This document shows positions 15,263-22,851 of a stretch of 25,195 bases of DNA, in pieces. Source of the stretch: DATILI01 sp035476635. GTDB taxonomy: Bacteria; Pseudomonadota; Gammaproteobacteria; Burkholderiales; Burkholderiaceae_C. The stretch's first letter is position 1; the number at the start of each line of letters is the position of its first letter. The translations under genes and the position numbers were made by a program. The notes beneath the pieces were generated by a model, which saw nothing but the letters and a program-made list of their open reading frames with translations, did no database searches and was not told the origin of the DNA. Location: contig DATILI010000213.1 in assembly GCA_035476635.1 (NCBI GenBank), positions 1 to 25,195 on the forward strand. Reading direction: 5' to 3'.

Positions 15263-16144
15263 TCAATACTGGGTGTTGCCCTGCCAGGCCGCATCCAGCT
15301 CGCGGTGCCGCTTCAGCGTGATCCACTTGCTGCTGAATGCGCGGGCCAGACGCTCCACCAGGAAGACCGAGCGGTGCTGACCGCCGGTGCAGCCGATGGC
15401 CACGGTCACATAGCTGCGGTGGTCGCGCGCCAGCGCTTCGAGCCAGTGGTTCAGAAACTGCTGGATGTGGTTGGACATCATGTCAACCTCGGCATGCTGG
15501 CGCAGCCAGACGATGACGGCCTCGTCGCGCCCCGTCAGGCGGCGCAGGTCGGGTTCATAGTGGGGGTTGGGCAGCATGCGCACGTCGAACACATAGTCCG
15601 CATCGACGGGGATGCCGCGCTTGAAGGCGAACGATTCGAACACGAGGGTGAGCTGGCGCGATGGCGCCGAAATCAAGGCCTTCACATAACCCTGCAATTG
15701 CGAAGGCCGGATGATGCTGGTGTCGATCACATGCGCCTGTTCGCGCAAGTCGGCCAGCAGCTCGCGCTCCAGTTCGATCGCATCGATCAAGGCACGCTGG
15801 TCCATGCCGTCGCCCTGCGACAAGGGGTGCTTGCGCCGCGTTTCCGAGTAGCGATGCACCAGGGTTTCGGTCGTCGCATCCAGGAACACGCAGCGCACGA
15901 TCACGCCCTGGCTGCGCAGGGCGTTCAGCTGCTTGGGAACCTGCGGCAGTGCGGTGGCGCTACGCACATCCATGGCGATGGCGACACGGCCGGCCTGGTG
16001 CTGGCGCTCCAGGGCAACGAAGGACAGCAGCAAGGCCGGCGGCAGGTTGTCGACACAATAGAAGCCCGCGTCTTCCAGCGCGTGCAAGGCGACGGACTTG
16101 CCGGAACCCGACATGCCGGTGATCAAGACGAGTTCGAGGTCCAT
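15263..16144 (-). CDS. rapZ: RNase adapter protein RapZ
   Basis: RapZ is a nucleotide-binding, RNA-binding protein; in E. coli it delivers the sRNA GlmZ to RNase E and so controls glucosamine-6-phosphate synthase. The 293-residue product has Walker A ITGMSGSGKS (Gly10-Ser17), a Walker-B-like segment VAIAMDVRS, and RRKHPLS. The conserved C-terminal domain holds SFAFKRGIPVDADYVFDVRMLPNP, VAIGCTGGQHRSV and FVERLA-like VFLVERLA. The ATG at 16144 matches the family start (MDLELVLITG). It is 10 bp downstream of recN. The usual E. coli neighbours ptsN and hprK-type genes are not here. Whether it has a GlmZ-like sRNA partner in this organism cannot be told. Confidence 0.97.
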   Translation of the reverse strand: MDLELVLITGMSGSGKSVALHALEDAGFYCVDNLPPALLLSFVALERQHQAGRVAIAMDVRSATALPQVPKQLNALRSQGVIVRCVFLDATTETLVHRYSETRRKHPLSQGDGMDQRALIDAIELERELLADLREQAHVIDTSIIRPSQLQGYVKALISAPSRQLTLVFESFAFKRGIPVDADYVFDVRMLPNPHYEPDLRRLTGRDEAVIVWLRQHAEVDMMSNHIQQFLNHWLEALARDHRSYVTVAIGCTGGQHRSVFLVERLARAFSSKWITLKRHRELDAAWQGNTQY

Positions 16145-16154
16145 CGCGTCCACC

Positions 16155-17816
16155 TTATTCCCCCACGCCCAGCGCCACACCCAACATCTCGCGGGCATGT
16201 GCCAGCGTGGTGCCTGACAGCCGTTCGCCGCCGAGCATGCGCGCGACTTCCGCCACCCGCTGCTCGCCCTGCACGCCGTGCACGCTGCTTTGCGTCGTGT
16301 CCGCCTCGCGCTGTTTCGAGACCACCAGGTGATAGTCGGCGCAGGAGGCGACCTGGGGCAGGTGCGTCACCGCCAGAACCTGCCGGTCACGGCCCAACTG
16401 CTTCATCAAGCGGCCCACTGTTTCAGCCACCGCACCACCCACGCCGGCGTCCACTTCGTCAAAGATCAAGGTCTGCGTGGTGCCGAGCTGGCTGGTGGTG
16501 ACGGCAATCGCCAGCGCTATGCGCGACAGCTCGCCACCCGAGGCGACTTTGCCCACCGCGCGCGGCGTGCTGCCCGCGTGGCCTGCCACCAGAAAGCCCA
16601 CGTCTTCCAGGCCATGCTGGGCGGGCGGCGCCTGTTCCAGCGCGACCTCGAACTGTCCGCCCTGCATGCCCAGGCCCTGCATGGCCTGGGTGATGGCGCG
16701 CGCCAGCTTGGGTGCGGCCTTGTTGCGTGCCTTGGACAGGATTGCGGCCTGCGCAAGATAGGCTTCCTCGGCCTTTTTGGCCGCGGCGTCCAGGCCTGCC
16801 AGGTCGGCCGCGGCGTCCAGCCGTGCGAGCTCCGATTTCCACGCCGCAAGTAGCGCCGGCAGATCCTCAGGGCTGCGCTTGTAGCGCCGCGCCAACGACA
16901 TCCACAGCACCATGCGCGCATCGAGTTCGGCCAGCCGGTCCGGGTCGAGATCGGTCTTGCGCAGATAGGTGTGCAACGAATGCGCGGCATCTTCGACCTG
17001 CGCGAGGCCGGAGGCCAACACCTCGGCGATGTCCTTGAATTCGGGCTCCAGGTGCTCCTGGTTTTGAAGCAGGCCGTGCACGCGCCCGAGCTTGGGGAGC
17101 ACGCCCGCATCGTCGTCCTCGAGCGTGCCCAGGCTGTCCTGCGCCGCCTGCAGCAAGGCCTGCGCATGCGACAGGCGGGTGTGGCCGGTATTGAGTTCGT
17201 CCCATTCGTCGGCGCCGGGTGCGAGCTTGTCCAGCTCGCCGATCTGCCAGGCCAGCCGCTCCTGCTCGCGCAGCAGGCTGTCTTGCGCGGCACGGGCCGA
17301 CTCCAGGGTTTTCAGCGCCTGGCGCCACTGTTGCCATAGTGCCTGCAAGGCGCTGGTGTCGACGCCGGCATAGGCATCGAGCAGGCCGCGCACGGTGTCG
17401 GGCCGGGTCAGGCTTTGCCAGGCGTGCTGGCCGTGGATGTCGAGCAACTGCTCGCCGATGGTGCGCAACTGCGTGGCCGTGGCCGGGCTGCCATTGATCC
17501 ATGCGCGGCTCTTGCCCTGCGCGTCCACGGTGCGCCGCAAGAGCAAGCCTTCGGATTGTTCTTCAAAGCCCGATTCGTGCAGCCATTCGCGCAAGGCGGG
17601 CAGGTTGTCGAACTCGGCCGATACATCGGTGCGCGCAGCGCCTTCACGCACCACGGCCGCGTCGGCTCGGCTACCCAAGGCCAGTTGCAGTGCGTCGATC
17701 AAGATGGATTTGCCGGCGCCGGTTTCGCCGGTCAGCACGGTGAAGCCGGAGGCCAGTTCCAGGTCCAGCTCGTGCACGATGACGAAATCGCGCAGCGTGA
17801 TGCGTCTCAAGGCCAC
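16155..17816 (-). CDS. recN: DNA repair protein RecN
   Basis: RecN is an SMC-like ATPase that acts on DNA double-strand breaks with RecA. The 553-residue product matches the E. coli length. It has an N-terminal head with Walker A TGETGAGKS (Gly30-Ser37), the LLDIHGQHAWQSL motif, a central region rich in charged helices (coiled coil, about 150-370), and a C-terminal head with signature VASGGELSRIALAIA and Walker B TLIFDEVDAGVGG. Translation starts at a GTG (17816-17814), 2 bp after the nadK stop. I see no obvious LexA box before nadK, so SOS control is not evident from this window. Confidence 0.97.
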   Translation of the reverse strand: MALRRITLRDFVIVHELDLELASGFTVLTGETGAGKSILIDALQLALGSRADAAVVREGAARTDVSAEFDNLPALREWLHESGFEEQSEGLLLRRTVDAQGKSRAWINGSPATATQLRTIGEQLLDIHGQHAWQSLTRPDTVRGLLDAYAGVDTSALQALWQQWRQALKTLESARAAQDSLLREQERLAWQIGELDKLAPGADEWDELNTGHTRLSHAQALLQAAQDSLGTLEDDDAGVLPKLGRVHGLLQNQEHLEPEFKDIAEVLASGLAQVEDAAHSLHTYLRKTDLDPDRLAELDARMVLWMSLARRYKRSPEDLPALLAAWKSELARLDAAADLAGLDAAAKKAEEAYLAQAAILSKARNKAAPKLARAITQAMQGLGMQGGQFEVALEQAPPAQHGLEDVGFLVAGHAGSTPRAVGKVASGGELSRIALAIAVTTSQLGTTQTLIFDEVDAGVGGAVAETVGRLMKQLGRDRQVLAVTHLPQVASCADYHLVVSKQREADTTQSSVHGVQGEQRVAEVARMLGGERLSGTTLAHAREMLGVALGVGE

Positions 17817-17818
17817 CT

Positions 17819-18715
17819 TCAGGAACCTCCCTCATTCCAGTGCAGTTTTTTGCGCAGCGTCTCGAAATAGGTCCAACCCTTGGGGTGCAGAAAACGCACC
17901 CGGTGCTGCGATCGCCGCACCGTGATGCGGTCGCCATGCAACAGGGAGGCCAGCGATTGCATGTCGAAGTTCGCGCTGGCGTCGCGCCCGGCGACCAGTT
18001 CGATCACGATCTCCGCCGGATCGGCCAGCACAATCGGCCGGTTCGACAAGGTGTGCGGCGCGATCGGCACCATGACCCAGCCCGGCAGCGCAGGGTGCAG
18101 CAACGGGCCACCGGCCGACAGCGCATAGGCGGTCGAGCCTGTGGGCGAGGCAATGATCAGGCCATCGGCGCGCTGGTTGGCAAGAAAGTGGCCGTCCACC
18201 TCCACCCGCAACTCCACCATGCCCGACGTGGCGCCGCGGTTGACCACCACATCGTTCATGGCCAACGCGTCGAACACGCAGTGGCCGTCGCGCATGACCT
18301 TGGCATGCATCAGGCTGCGGTGGTCTTCTTCGTATTCACCGCGCAACATGGGCGTGAGCTTCGCCTCGAAGCTGTCCAGCGGGATGTCGGTAATAAAGCC
18401 CAGGCGCCCTTGGTTGATACCGATCAGCGGCACGCCGTAGCGCGCAAGCTGCCGGCCAAAGCCCAGCATGGTGCCGTCGCCACCCACCACCAGGCCCAGG
18501 TCGCAGTGCTTGCCGATGGCCGCAACGTCCATGGCGGGGTAATGGGTGATGCCGGTATTGCCGACGGTTTCCTTCTCCACCACCACCTCAATGCCTTGGG
18601 CGGTGAGGAAGTTGGCAATGCTCTCCATGGCCCGGCGCGACGACGAAGCCGCGCTTCCAGCCGTTGGAGCGTGGTACTTGCCAATCAGGGCAACGGTGCG
18701 GAATAAGGACTTCAC
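17819..18715 (-). CDS. nadK: NAD kinase
   Basis: NadK makes NADP from NAD and ATP or polyphosphate. The product has 298 residues from the GTG at 18715 (MKSLFRTVALIGKYHAP). The catalytic GGDG (78-81, in LGLVVGGDGTMLG) is intact, followed by GINQGRLGFITDIP, AMNDVVVNRGATSGMVELRV and the glycine-rich GSTAYALSAGGP. A TTG at 18721, two codons upstream, is an alternative start and there is an out-of-frame ATG between them. It is divergent from hrcA with only 28 bp between start codons, and heads the nadK-recN-rapZ operon. Confidence 0.96.
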   Translation of the reverse strand: MKSLFRTVALIGKYHAPTAGSAASSSRRAMESIANFLTAQGIEVVVEKETVGNTGITHYPAMDVAAIGKHCDLGLVVGGDGTMLGFGRQLARYGVPLIGINQGRLGFITDIPLDSFEAKLTPMLRGEYEEDHRSLMHAKVMRDGHCVFDALAMNDVVVNRGATSGMVELRVEVDGHFLANQRADGLIIASPTGSTAYALSAGGPLLHPALPGWVMVPIAPHTLSNRPIVLADPAEIVIELVAGRDASANFDMQSLASLLHGDRITVRRSQHRVRFLHPKGWTYFETLRKKLHWNEGGS

Positions 18716-18731
18716 ATGCAAATTACATCAT

Positions 18732-18737
18732 TAAAAT
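18732..18737 (+). promoter_or_regulatory. Candidate -10 box for hrcA
   Basis: TAAAAT matches five of six consensus bases and ends 6 nt before the hrcA ATG, the same spacing as the box before the ferredoxin gene. A leaderless hrcA mRNA would result. The -35 region would overlap the start of nadK. I see no CIRCE operator (TTAGCACTC-N9-GAGTGCTAA) here, so autoregulation by HrcA is not supported. Confidence 0.35.
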
Positions 18738-18743
18738 GATTTG

Positions 18744-19748
18744 ATGCTCGATGATCGTGCCAAGTTGTTGCTCAAAGCGCTGGTCGAGCGCTATATCGCC
18801 GACGGGCAGCCCGTCGGCTCGCGCACGCTGTCCAAGGCGTCGGGGCTGGAACTGTCGCCGGCGACCATCCGCAACGTGATGTCCGATCTTGAGGAACTGG
18901 GCCTGATCGCGAGTCCGCACACCTCGGCCGGGCGCATTCCCACGGCGCGCGGCTACCGGCTGTTCGTGGACACCATGCTGACCGCGCAGCGCGAACAACT
19001 CAGCCCGCCCAGCCTGGTGGCCGAGCAGCCGCAAAAAGTGATTGCCAATGCGGCGCAGCTGTTGTCCAACCTGTCGAGCTTTGTCGGGGTGGTGATGGCG
19101 CCACGGCGCACCTCGGTGTTTCGCCACATCGAATTCCTGCGCCTGTCGGATCGCCGCTTTCTGGTGATCATTGTCTCGCCCGAGGGCGATGTGCAAAACC
19201 GCGTGATCTTCACCGAAACCGACTATTCGCAGTCGCAGCTGATCGAGGCGGCGAACTACCTGAACGCCCACTACGCGGGCCTGGCCATGGAGCAGGTGCG
19301 CGAACGGCTGCAGAAGGAAGTTGAACAGTTGCGCAGCGAGATTGCATCGCTGATGCAGGCGGCCGTGCAGGTCAGCTCGGAGGCCATGAGTGCGGCCCAG
19401 GACGAAGTCGTGATCTCGGGCGAGCGCAACTTGCTGGCCGTCAGCGATTTTTCCAGCGACATGGGCCACCTGCGCCGCGCGTTCGAGCTGTTCGAGCAAA
19501 AGGCGCAGTTGATGCGCCTGCTGGACATTTCCAGCAAGGCCGAAGGCGTGCGCATCTATATCGGCGGCGAAAGCCAGATCGTGCCGTTCGAGGACCTCTC
19601 CATCGTGAGCGCGCCGTACGAGGTCGACGGGCAGGTCGTCGGCACCTTGGGCGTGATCGGCCCCACGCGCATGGCCTACGACCGCATGATCCAGATCGTG
19701 GACATCACCTCCAGGCTGGTCAGCAATGCGCTGAGCCACCAAAAGTAG
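18744..19748 (+). CDS. hrcA: Heat-inducible transcription repressor HrcA
   Basis: HrcA represses chaperone genes by binding CIRCE operators and needs GroEL for activity. The 334-residue product has an N-terminal winged helix (LLLKALVERYIADGQPVGSRTLS, then ATIRNVMSDLEELGLI and the SPHTSAGRIPTARGYRLFVD signature), a central GAF-like dimerisation region (FLRLSDRRFLVIIVSPEG, NRVIFTE) and a C-terminal segment with IYIGGESQIVPFEDLSIVSAPY and GVIGPTRMAYDRMI, all family hallmarks. I start at the ATG at 18744; a TTG directly before it is in frame. It is divergent from nadK, as in many betaproteobacteria, and convergent with the TonB-dependent receptor, the two stops being 18 bp apart. Confidence 0.97.
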   Translation: MLDDRAKLLLKALVERYIADGQPVGSRTLSKASGLELSPATIRNVMSDLEELGLIASPHTSAGRIPTARGYRLFVDTMLTAQREQLSPPSLVAEQPQKVIANAAQLLSNLSSFVGVVMAPRRTSVFRHIEFLRLSDRRFLVIIVSPEGDVQNRVIFTETDYSQSQLIEAANYLNAHYAGLAMEQVRERLQKEVEQLRSEIASLMQAAVQVSSEAMSAAQDEVVISGERNLLAVSDFSSDMGHLRRAFELFEQKAQLMRLLDISSKAEGVRIYIGGESQIVPFEDLSIVSAPYEVDGQVVGTLGVIGPTRMAYDRMIQIVDITSRLVSNALSHQK

Positions 19749-19766
19749 TCTCGCGCACATTGGGCG

Positions 19767-21689
19767 TCAGTTCTGCCACAGCAGTTTGACAAAGACATTG
19801 GCGGGCAATTCGCTGCGTGTGTTGACCGCGCCGTATTCAGAGTGGCGCGAGAACAGGTTCTGGCCCGTGACGGACAGCTCCAGATCGGGCCGCAGCTTCC
19901 AGGCGAAGCGCGCATCCAGGGCGGTATAGGCCGAGACGCTGGGGTTGGATAGCGACGCCACATGGCGCACCGCAAGATCCAGCTCGCGATCGGCCGCGAT
20001 GTTCCAGGCCGAACGCACCGTCCAGGTGTGGGACGGGTCCTTGCCGGCGGTGGCGCCCGGGGTGGTCAGGGCGGTGCCGCCCGGTTTCAGCCACAGTTTC
20101 TCTTTAAGCGCGGTGAGCCCGGCGCTCAGGCGCCAGCGCGGTGTGGCCTGGTAGTTGCCCCACATCTCGATGCCGTGGGCGCGGCCTTGCATCTTGTTTT
20201 CAAAGGTGAAGACGCCGCTGGGCGCGCGCTCCAGCGTCAGCAAATGGTCGTAGGTGGTGCGAAACAAGGTTGCCGAGAACGAAACACGCGCGGCCGGCTG
20301 CCCGCGGTAGCCGACTTCGAAGACCCGCGCCACCTCGGATCGCACCAAGGGACCGCCGGCGATCACGAACGGCGGCTGCGCCGGAGAGTAGGTGTCGACG
20401 TCCAGTCGCGCCGGCGCGCGCACCGTGCGCGAAGCCGCGGTCCACAGCAAATGGTCCGGCGCCAGCTTCCAGGCCAGCCGCGCGGAGGGCAGGAATTCAT
20501 TGCCGGTGTAGTCGTTGTGCTCCACCCGGGCACCCATCGTCAGCCGCAGGTTCTCGCGCAGCCGGATCTCGTCTTGCGCAAACAGGGCCGTCCACTGCTG
20601 GTTGACGTTGGCCGGCAGGAAGGCGAGCTGCACGCTGTTGGCGTTGCGGTCCCTGCTTTGGCGGTACTGCATGCCCCAGACCATGGCGTGGCTGCCGGCC
20701 GGGGCCAGGGCGTGCTGGGCCTGGACGTCGAAAATGCCCAGCGATTGGCCGAAAATCGGGGGCACCGTCCGCTTGGTGTGGTCGTAATAGGCTTGCAGGC
20801 TCAGGCTGGCGCCGCCGTCGAGCTGGCGTGCCCAGTGTGCCGCGAGATTCGTGCCGGAGAACGTATTGGTGTCGCGAGCAACCGTGGAGCTGGGTGCGAC
20901 GGGCTGCGCAGAGCTGCCCTCATAGGCGTTGCCCAGCACCGTCCACCGGTCGTTCGAATTCGCCCAATCGGCGCGAAAGCCGATCTGGCTCCGGTGCCAG
21001 GCATCGTGCACCTTGCTGCCGTCTTCCTTCTTACTGGATTCGTGATCGAGGTACTTGCCATAGAGGCGATAGCTGGTATCGGCACCCAGCGTCCCGCCAT
21101 GGCGAAATGCGGTGGCGTTGCCGCGGTTTCCGGCGCCAGCCGCGACCAGGCTGCCCTGCGTGTCCTTGGCCGATTGCGTGATGATGTTGATGACGCCGTT
21201 GACCGCGTTGACACCCCACAGCGTCGCGCCCGGGCCACTGATCACCTCGATGCGATCCACGTCCTCTAGCAGCACGTCCTGCATGTCCCAGAACACGCCG
21301 GAATGCACCGGCGTGTAGACCGAGCGGCCGTCGATCAACACCAGCAGCTTGTTGCTGCTTGCGCTGAGCCCTCGGGCGTTGATGGCGTAGCTGCTGGCGC
21401 TGCTTTGCGCCACCTGTAGATTGGGTGCGAGCCGCAGGGCCTCGGGCAGCGTCGTGACGCCTGAGCGCCGGATCTCTTCGCCGGTGATGACGAACACCGA
21501 GGCCGCGGCGTCGGCCAGGCGTTCCGCCTTTCGCGAGACCGAGGTGATCTCGATGTTGACGAGCTCCTCGATCGACATGTCCGCGAGATGGCTGACCTGC
21601 ACGGCCGCAGCATGCACCGGCGCGATGCCAAAAAGACCGAGCCAGCCTGTCAGGGCGCGCGCTCCGAATCTGTGCTGCAGATGGTCCAT
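19767..21689 (-). CDS. TonB-dependent outer-membrane receptor
   Basis: This is a 640-residue ligand-gated outer-membrane transporter driven by TonB-ExbBD. A signal peptide of about 27 residues ends PVHA. The plug domain follows, with SIEELVNIEITSVSRKAERL, SVFVITGEEIRRSGVTTLPEALR, NARGLSASSNKLLVLIDGRSVY and the characteristic VDRIEVISGPGATLWGVNAVNGVINIIT. The barrel has many alternating strands and ends in FVKLLWQN, with Asn rather than the usual aromatic as last residue. The SIEEL-ITSVSRK opening resembles the BtuB/Cir-like plug subfamily without an N-terminal signalling domain. Substrate is unknown: corrinoid, haem or siderophore are all possible. The ATG at 21689 has a GAGAGG Shine-Dalgarno. 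It occupies the place beside hrcA where hemH is often found in relatives. Confidence 0.95.
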   Translation of the reverse strand: MDHLQHRFGARALTGWLGLFGIAPVHAAAVQVSHLADMSIEELVNIEITSVSRKAERLADAAASVFVITGEEIRRSGVTTLPEALRLAPNLQVAQSSASSYAINARGLSASSNKLLVLIDGRSVYTPVHSGVFWDMQDVLLEDVDRIEVISGPGATLWGVNAVNGVINIITQSAKDTQGSLVAAGAGNRGNATAFRHGGTLGADTSYRLYGKYLDHESSKKEDGSKVHDAWHRSQIGFRADWANSNDRWTVLGNAYEGSSAQPVAPSSTVARDTNTFSGTNLAAHWARQLDGGASLSLQAYYDHTKRTVPPIFGQSLGIFDVQAQHALAPAGSHAMVWGMQYRQSRDRNANSVQLAFLPANVNQQWTALFAQDEIRLRENLRLTMGARVEHNDYTGNEFLPSARLAWKLAPDHLLWTAASRTVRAPARLDVDTYSPAQPPFVIAGGPLVRSEVARVFEVGYRGQPAARVSFSATLFRTTYDHLLTLERAPSGVFTFENKMQGRAHGIEMWGNYQATPRWRLSAGLTALKEKLWLKPGGTALTTPGATAGKDPSHTWTVRSAWNIAADRELDLAVRHVASLSNPSVSAYTALDARFAWKLRPDLELSVTGQNLFSRHSEYGAVNTRSELPANVFVKLLWQN

Positions 21690-21808
21690 ATGATCCTCTC
21701 ACTAACCGGATGGCGCTGGCGTCCTGGGAGAGAACGCCGCGGCACAGCCAGTTGATCATGTTGTTGCTGCCGAGGCTGAATATACATGGAGCACAGCCCT
21801 TGTGCTGC

Positions 21809-21814
21809 GATAAT
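21809..21814 (+). promoter_or_regulatory. Candidate -10 box for the split tRNA-Ile gene
   Basis: GATAAT ends 10 nt before the mature tRNA 5' end at 21825, so transcription would begin about 3-4 nt upstream of the tRNA. No clear -35 hexamer is present at the usual distance (21786-21791 reads ATGGAG-like). The rest of the gap 21690-21824 shows no other feature. Confidence 0.45.
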
Positions 21815-21824
21815 CGCTGCGTGT

Positions 21825-22170
21825 GGGCCGTTAGCTCAGTTGGTTAGAGCAGAGGACTCATCGAAATGGTGACCTTGGCGCGAGAGCGCCAATGGAAAAA
21901 CCGGGTGAATTCAGGGAAACCGTCGCCTTCACACGAAGTAGCACGGCAATCCTGAGCCAAGCCCGCCGAAGGCAGGTCGTGAGACCGGTAGGCGGGAAGG
22001 TGCAGAGACTAGGGTGTGAGGAGCCGATCCGATAAGCACCCCACGAGCGCCCGGCGCCCGGACGCGCAATGACGAATTGCGGCGCGGGCGATGAGATAGT
22101 CCAGGGAGCGGGGAAACCCGCACCAACCTGAATCCTTTGGTCGTTGGTTCAAGTCCAACACGGCCTACCA
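21825..22170 (+). tRNA. tRNA-Ile2 (anticodon CAT), interrupted by a group I intron
   Basis: Two exons, 21825-21861 (37 nt) and 22131-22170 (40 nt), join to a 77-nt tRNA with encoded CCA. Acceptor GGGCCGT pairs with ACGGCCT (one G.U), the D stem is GCTC/GAGC, the anticodon stem is GAGGA/TCCTT and the loop is CTCATAA. The T stem is GTTGG/CCAAC around TTCAAGT. The anticodon CAT could mean Met or Ile2. The 3' half TTGGTCG-TGGTTCAAGTCC resembles E. coli tRNA-Ile2 and not elongator or initiator Met, so this should be the tRNA whose C34 becomes lysidine by TilS and that reads AUA. The intron follows the third anticodon base. Splicing is needed for a functional tRNA. Confidence 0.94.
21862..22130 (+). 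ncRNA. Group I self-splicing intron in tRNA-Ile2(CAT)
   Basis: This 269-nt insert shows the group I core. P element ATTCAGGGAAACC (21909-21921), Q AATCCTGAGCCAAG (21948-21961), R GTGCAGAGACTAG (22000-22012) and S GATAGTCC (22095-22102) are all present. P4 pairs TTCAGG (21910-21915) with CCTGAG (21951-21956), and P7 pairs GACTA (22007-22011) with TAGTC (22097-22101). P1 pairs exon TCAT (21858-21861) with GTGA (21869-21872), giving a U.G at the 5' splice site. P2 is a 7-bp hairpin with a GAGA loop (21875-21892). P6 is CCCGCC/GGCGGG (21962-21967, 21991-21996), capped by GGTC-GTGA-GACC. P8 is CGCCCG/CGGGCG (22048-22053, 22085-22090). P9 is GCGGG-GAAA-CCCGC (22108-22121). The last base is the expected G. 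There is no homing-endonuclease frame. It is most like subgroup IC3; P3 is not settled by eye. Confidence 0.95.
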
Positions 22171-22194
22171 CCATGGCTGCATCAGGCATGGCCC

Positions 22195-22200
22195 TAGAAT
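22195..22200 (+). promoter_or_regulatory. Candidate -10 box for the histidine phosphatase gene
   Basis: TAGAAT ends 9 nt before the ATG at 22210, so the mRNA leader would be only a few nucleotides. The 39-bp gap after the tRNA has no terminator hairpin that I can support, so readthrough from the tRNA promoter is also possible. Confidence 0.3.
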
Positions 22201-22209
22201 GATTGGGCT

Positions 22210-22851
22210 ATGGAAGCCACCCGCATCATTGCCGTGCGCCACGGGGAAACCGCGTGGAATGTGGACACGCGCATCCAGGGCCAGCTGGACATCCCGCTCA
22301 ACGAGACCGGCCGCTGGCAGGCGCAGCGGCTGGCGCAGGCCCTGGCCGGCCAGGAGATTCGCGCGATCTACAGCAGCGATCTTTTGCGCGCCTGGGACAC
22401 GGCACTGGCGGTGGCCAAGTTGGCCGGCCTGCGCGTGGTCACCGACGAAGGCTTGCGCGAACGCGGCTTCGGCGCCTTCGAGGGCCGCACCTTCACCGAG
22501 ATCGAGGCCGCATGGCCCGACCAGGCCATGCGCTGGCGCAAGCGCGACCCCGAATTTGCGCCCGAAGGTGGCGAATCCCTGTTGCAGTTTCGCGCCCGCG
22601 TCACGCAAACCGCGCACGCCCTGGCCGCGCGCCATCCTGGCGAGCAGATCGTGCTCGTGGCCCATGGCGGCGTACTGGACGTGCTGTACCGCGACGCTAC
22701 CGGGCAAGAGCTGCAGGCCCCCCGCACCTGGGAGCTGGGCAACGCGGCCATCAATCGCCTGCTCTGGACTCCCGAAGGCCTTACCCTCGTCGGCTGGGCC
22801 GATACACACCATCTGCAAAATGAATCCACTCTCGATGAAGCCTCTACCTGA
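22210..22851 (+). CDS. Histidine phosphatase (phosphoglycerate-mutase-like) family protein
   Basis: The 213-residue product is a histidine phosphatase. The catalytic motif is RHGET (Arg10, His11, Gly12), followed by IPLNETGRWQAQRLAQAL, the second arginine in YSSDLLRAWDTA, the acidic ERGFGAFEG and the second catalytic histidine in LVAHGGVLDVLYR. This pattern fits the GpmB/CobC/PhoE branch rather than true dPGM glycolytic mutase, which is longer. The natural substrate cannot be told; a broad-specificity phosphatase or alpha-ribazole phosphatase are possible. The following gene overlaps its 3' end by 32 bp in another frame, so the two are probably cotranscribed. Confidence 0.92.
   Translation: MEATRIIAVRHGETAWNVDTRIQGQLDIPLNETGRWQAQRLAQALAGQEIRAIYSSDLLRAWDTALAVAKLAGLRVVTDEGLRERGFGAFEGRTFTEIEAAWPDQAMRWRKRDPEFAPEGGESLLQFRARVTQTAHALAARHPGEQIVLVAHGGVLDVLYRDATGQELQAPRTWELGNAAINRLLWTPEGLTLVGWADTHHLQNESTLDEAST

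Noticed and set aside
18716..18743. CIRCE operator in the nadK-hrcA gap
   Set aside because: The 28-bp gap contains neither half-site TTAGCACTC nor GAGTGCTAA.
19962..21269. Long plus-strand open frame opposite the TonB-dependent receptor
   Set aside because: It is a shadow of the receptor gene, without recognisable motifs or ribosome-binding site.
21929..22189. Minus-strand open frame of 86 codons opposite the tRNA-Ile and intron, containing VGRVGLEPTT
   Set aside because: The VGLEPTT-type peptide is the typical antisense translation of tRNA 3' ends, and the frame lies across the tRNA exon and structured intron; there is no independent support for a protein.
22199..22819. Upstream in-frame extension of the PLP-enzyme gene across the histidine phosphatase
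   Set aside because: The extended part is the out-of-frame translation of the phosphatase gene; PLP-enzyme homology starts after ATG 22820.
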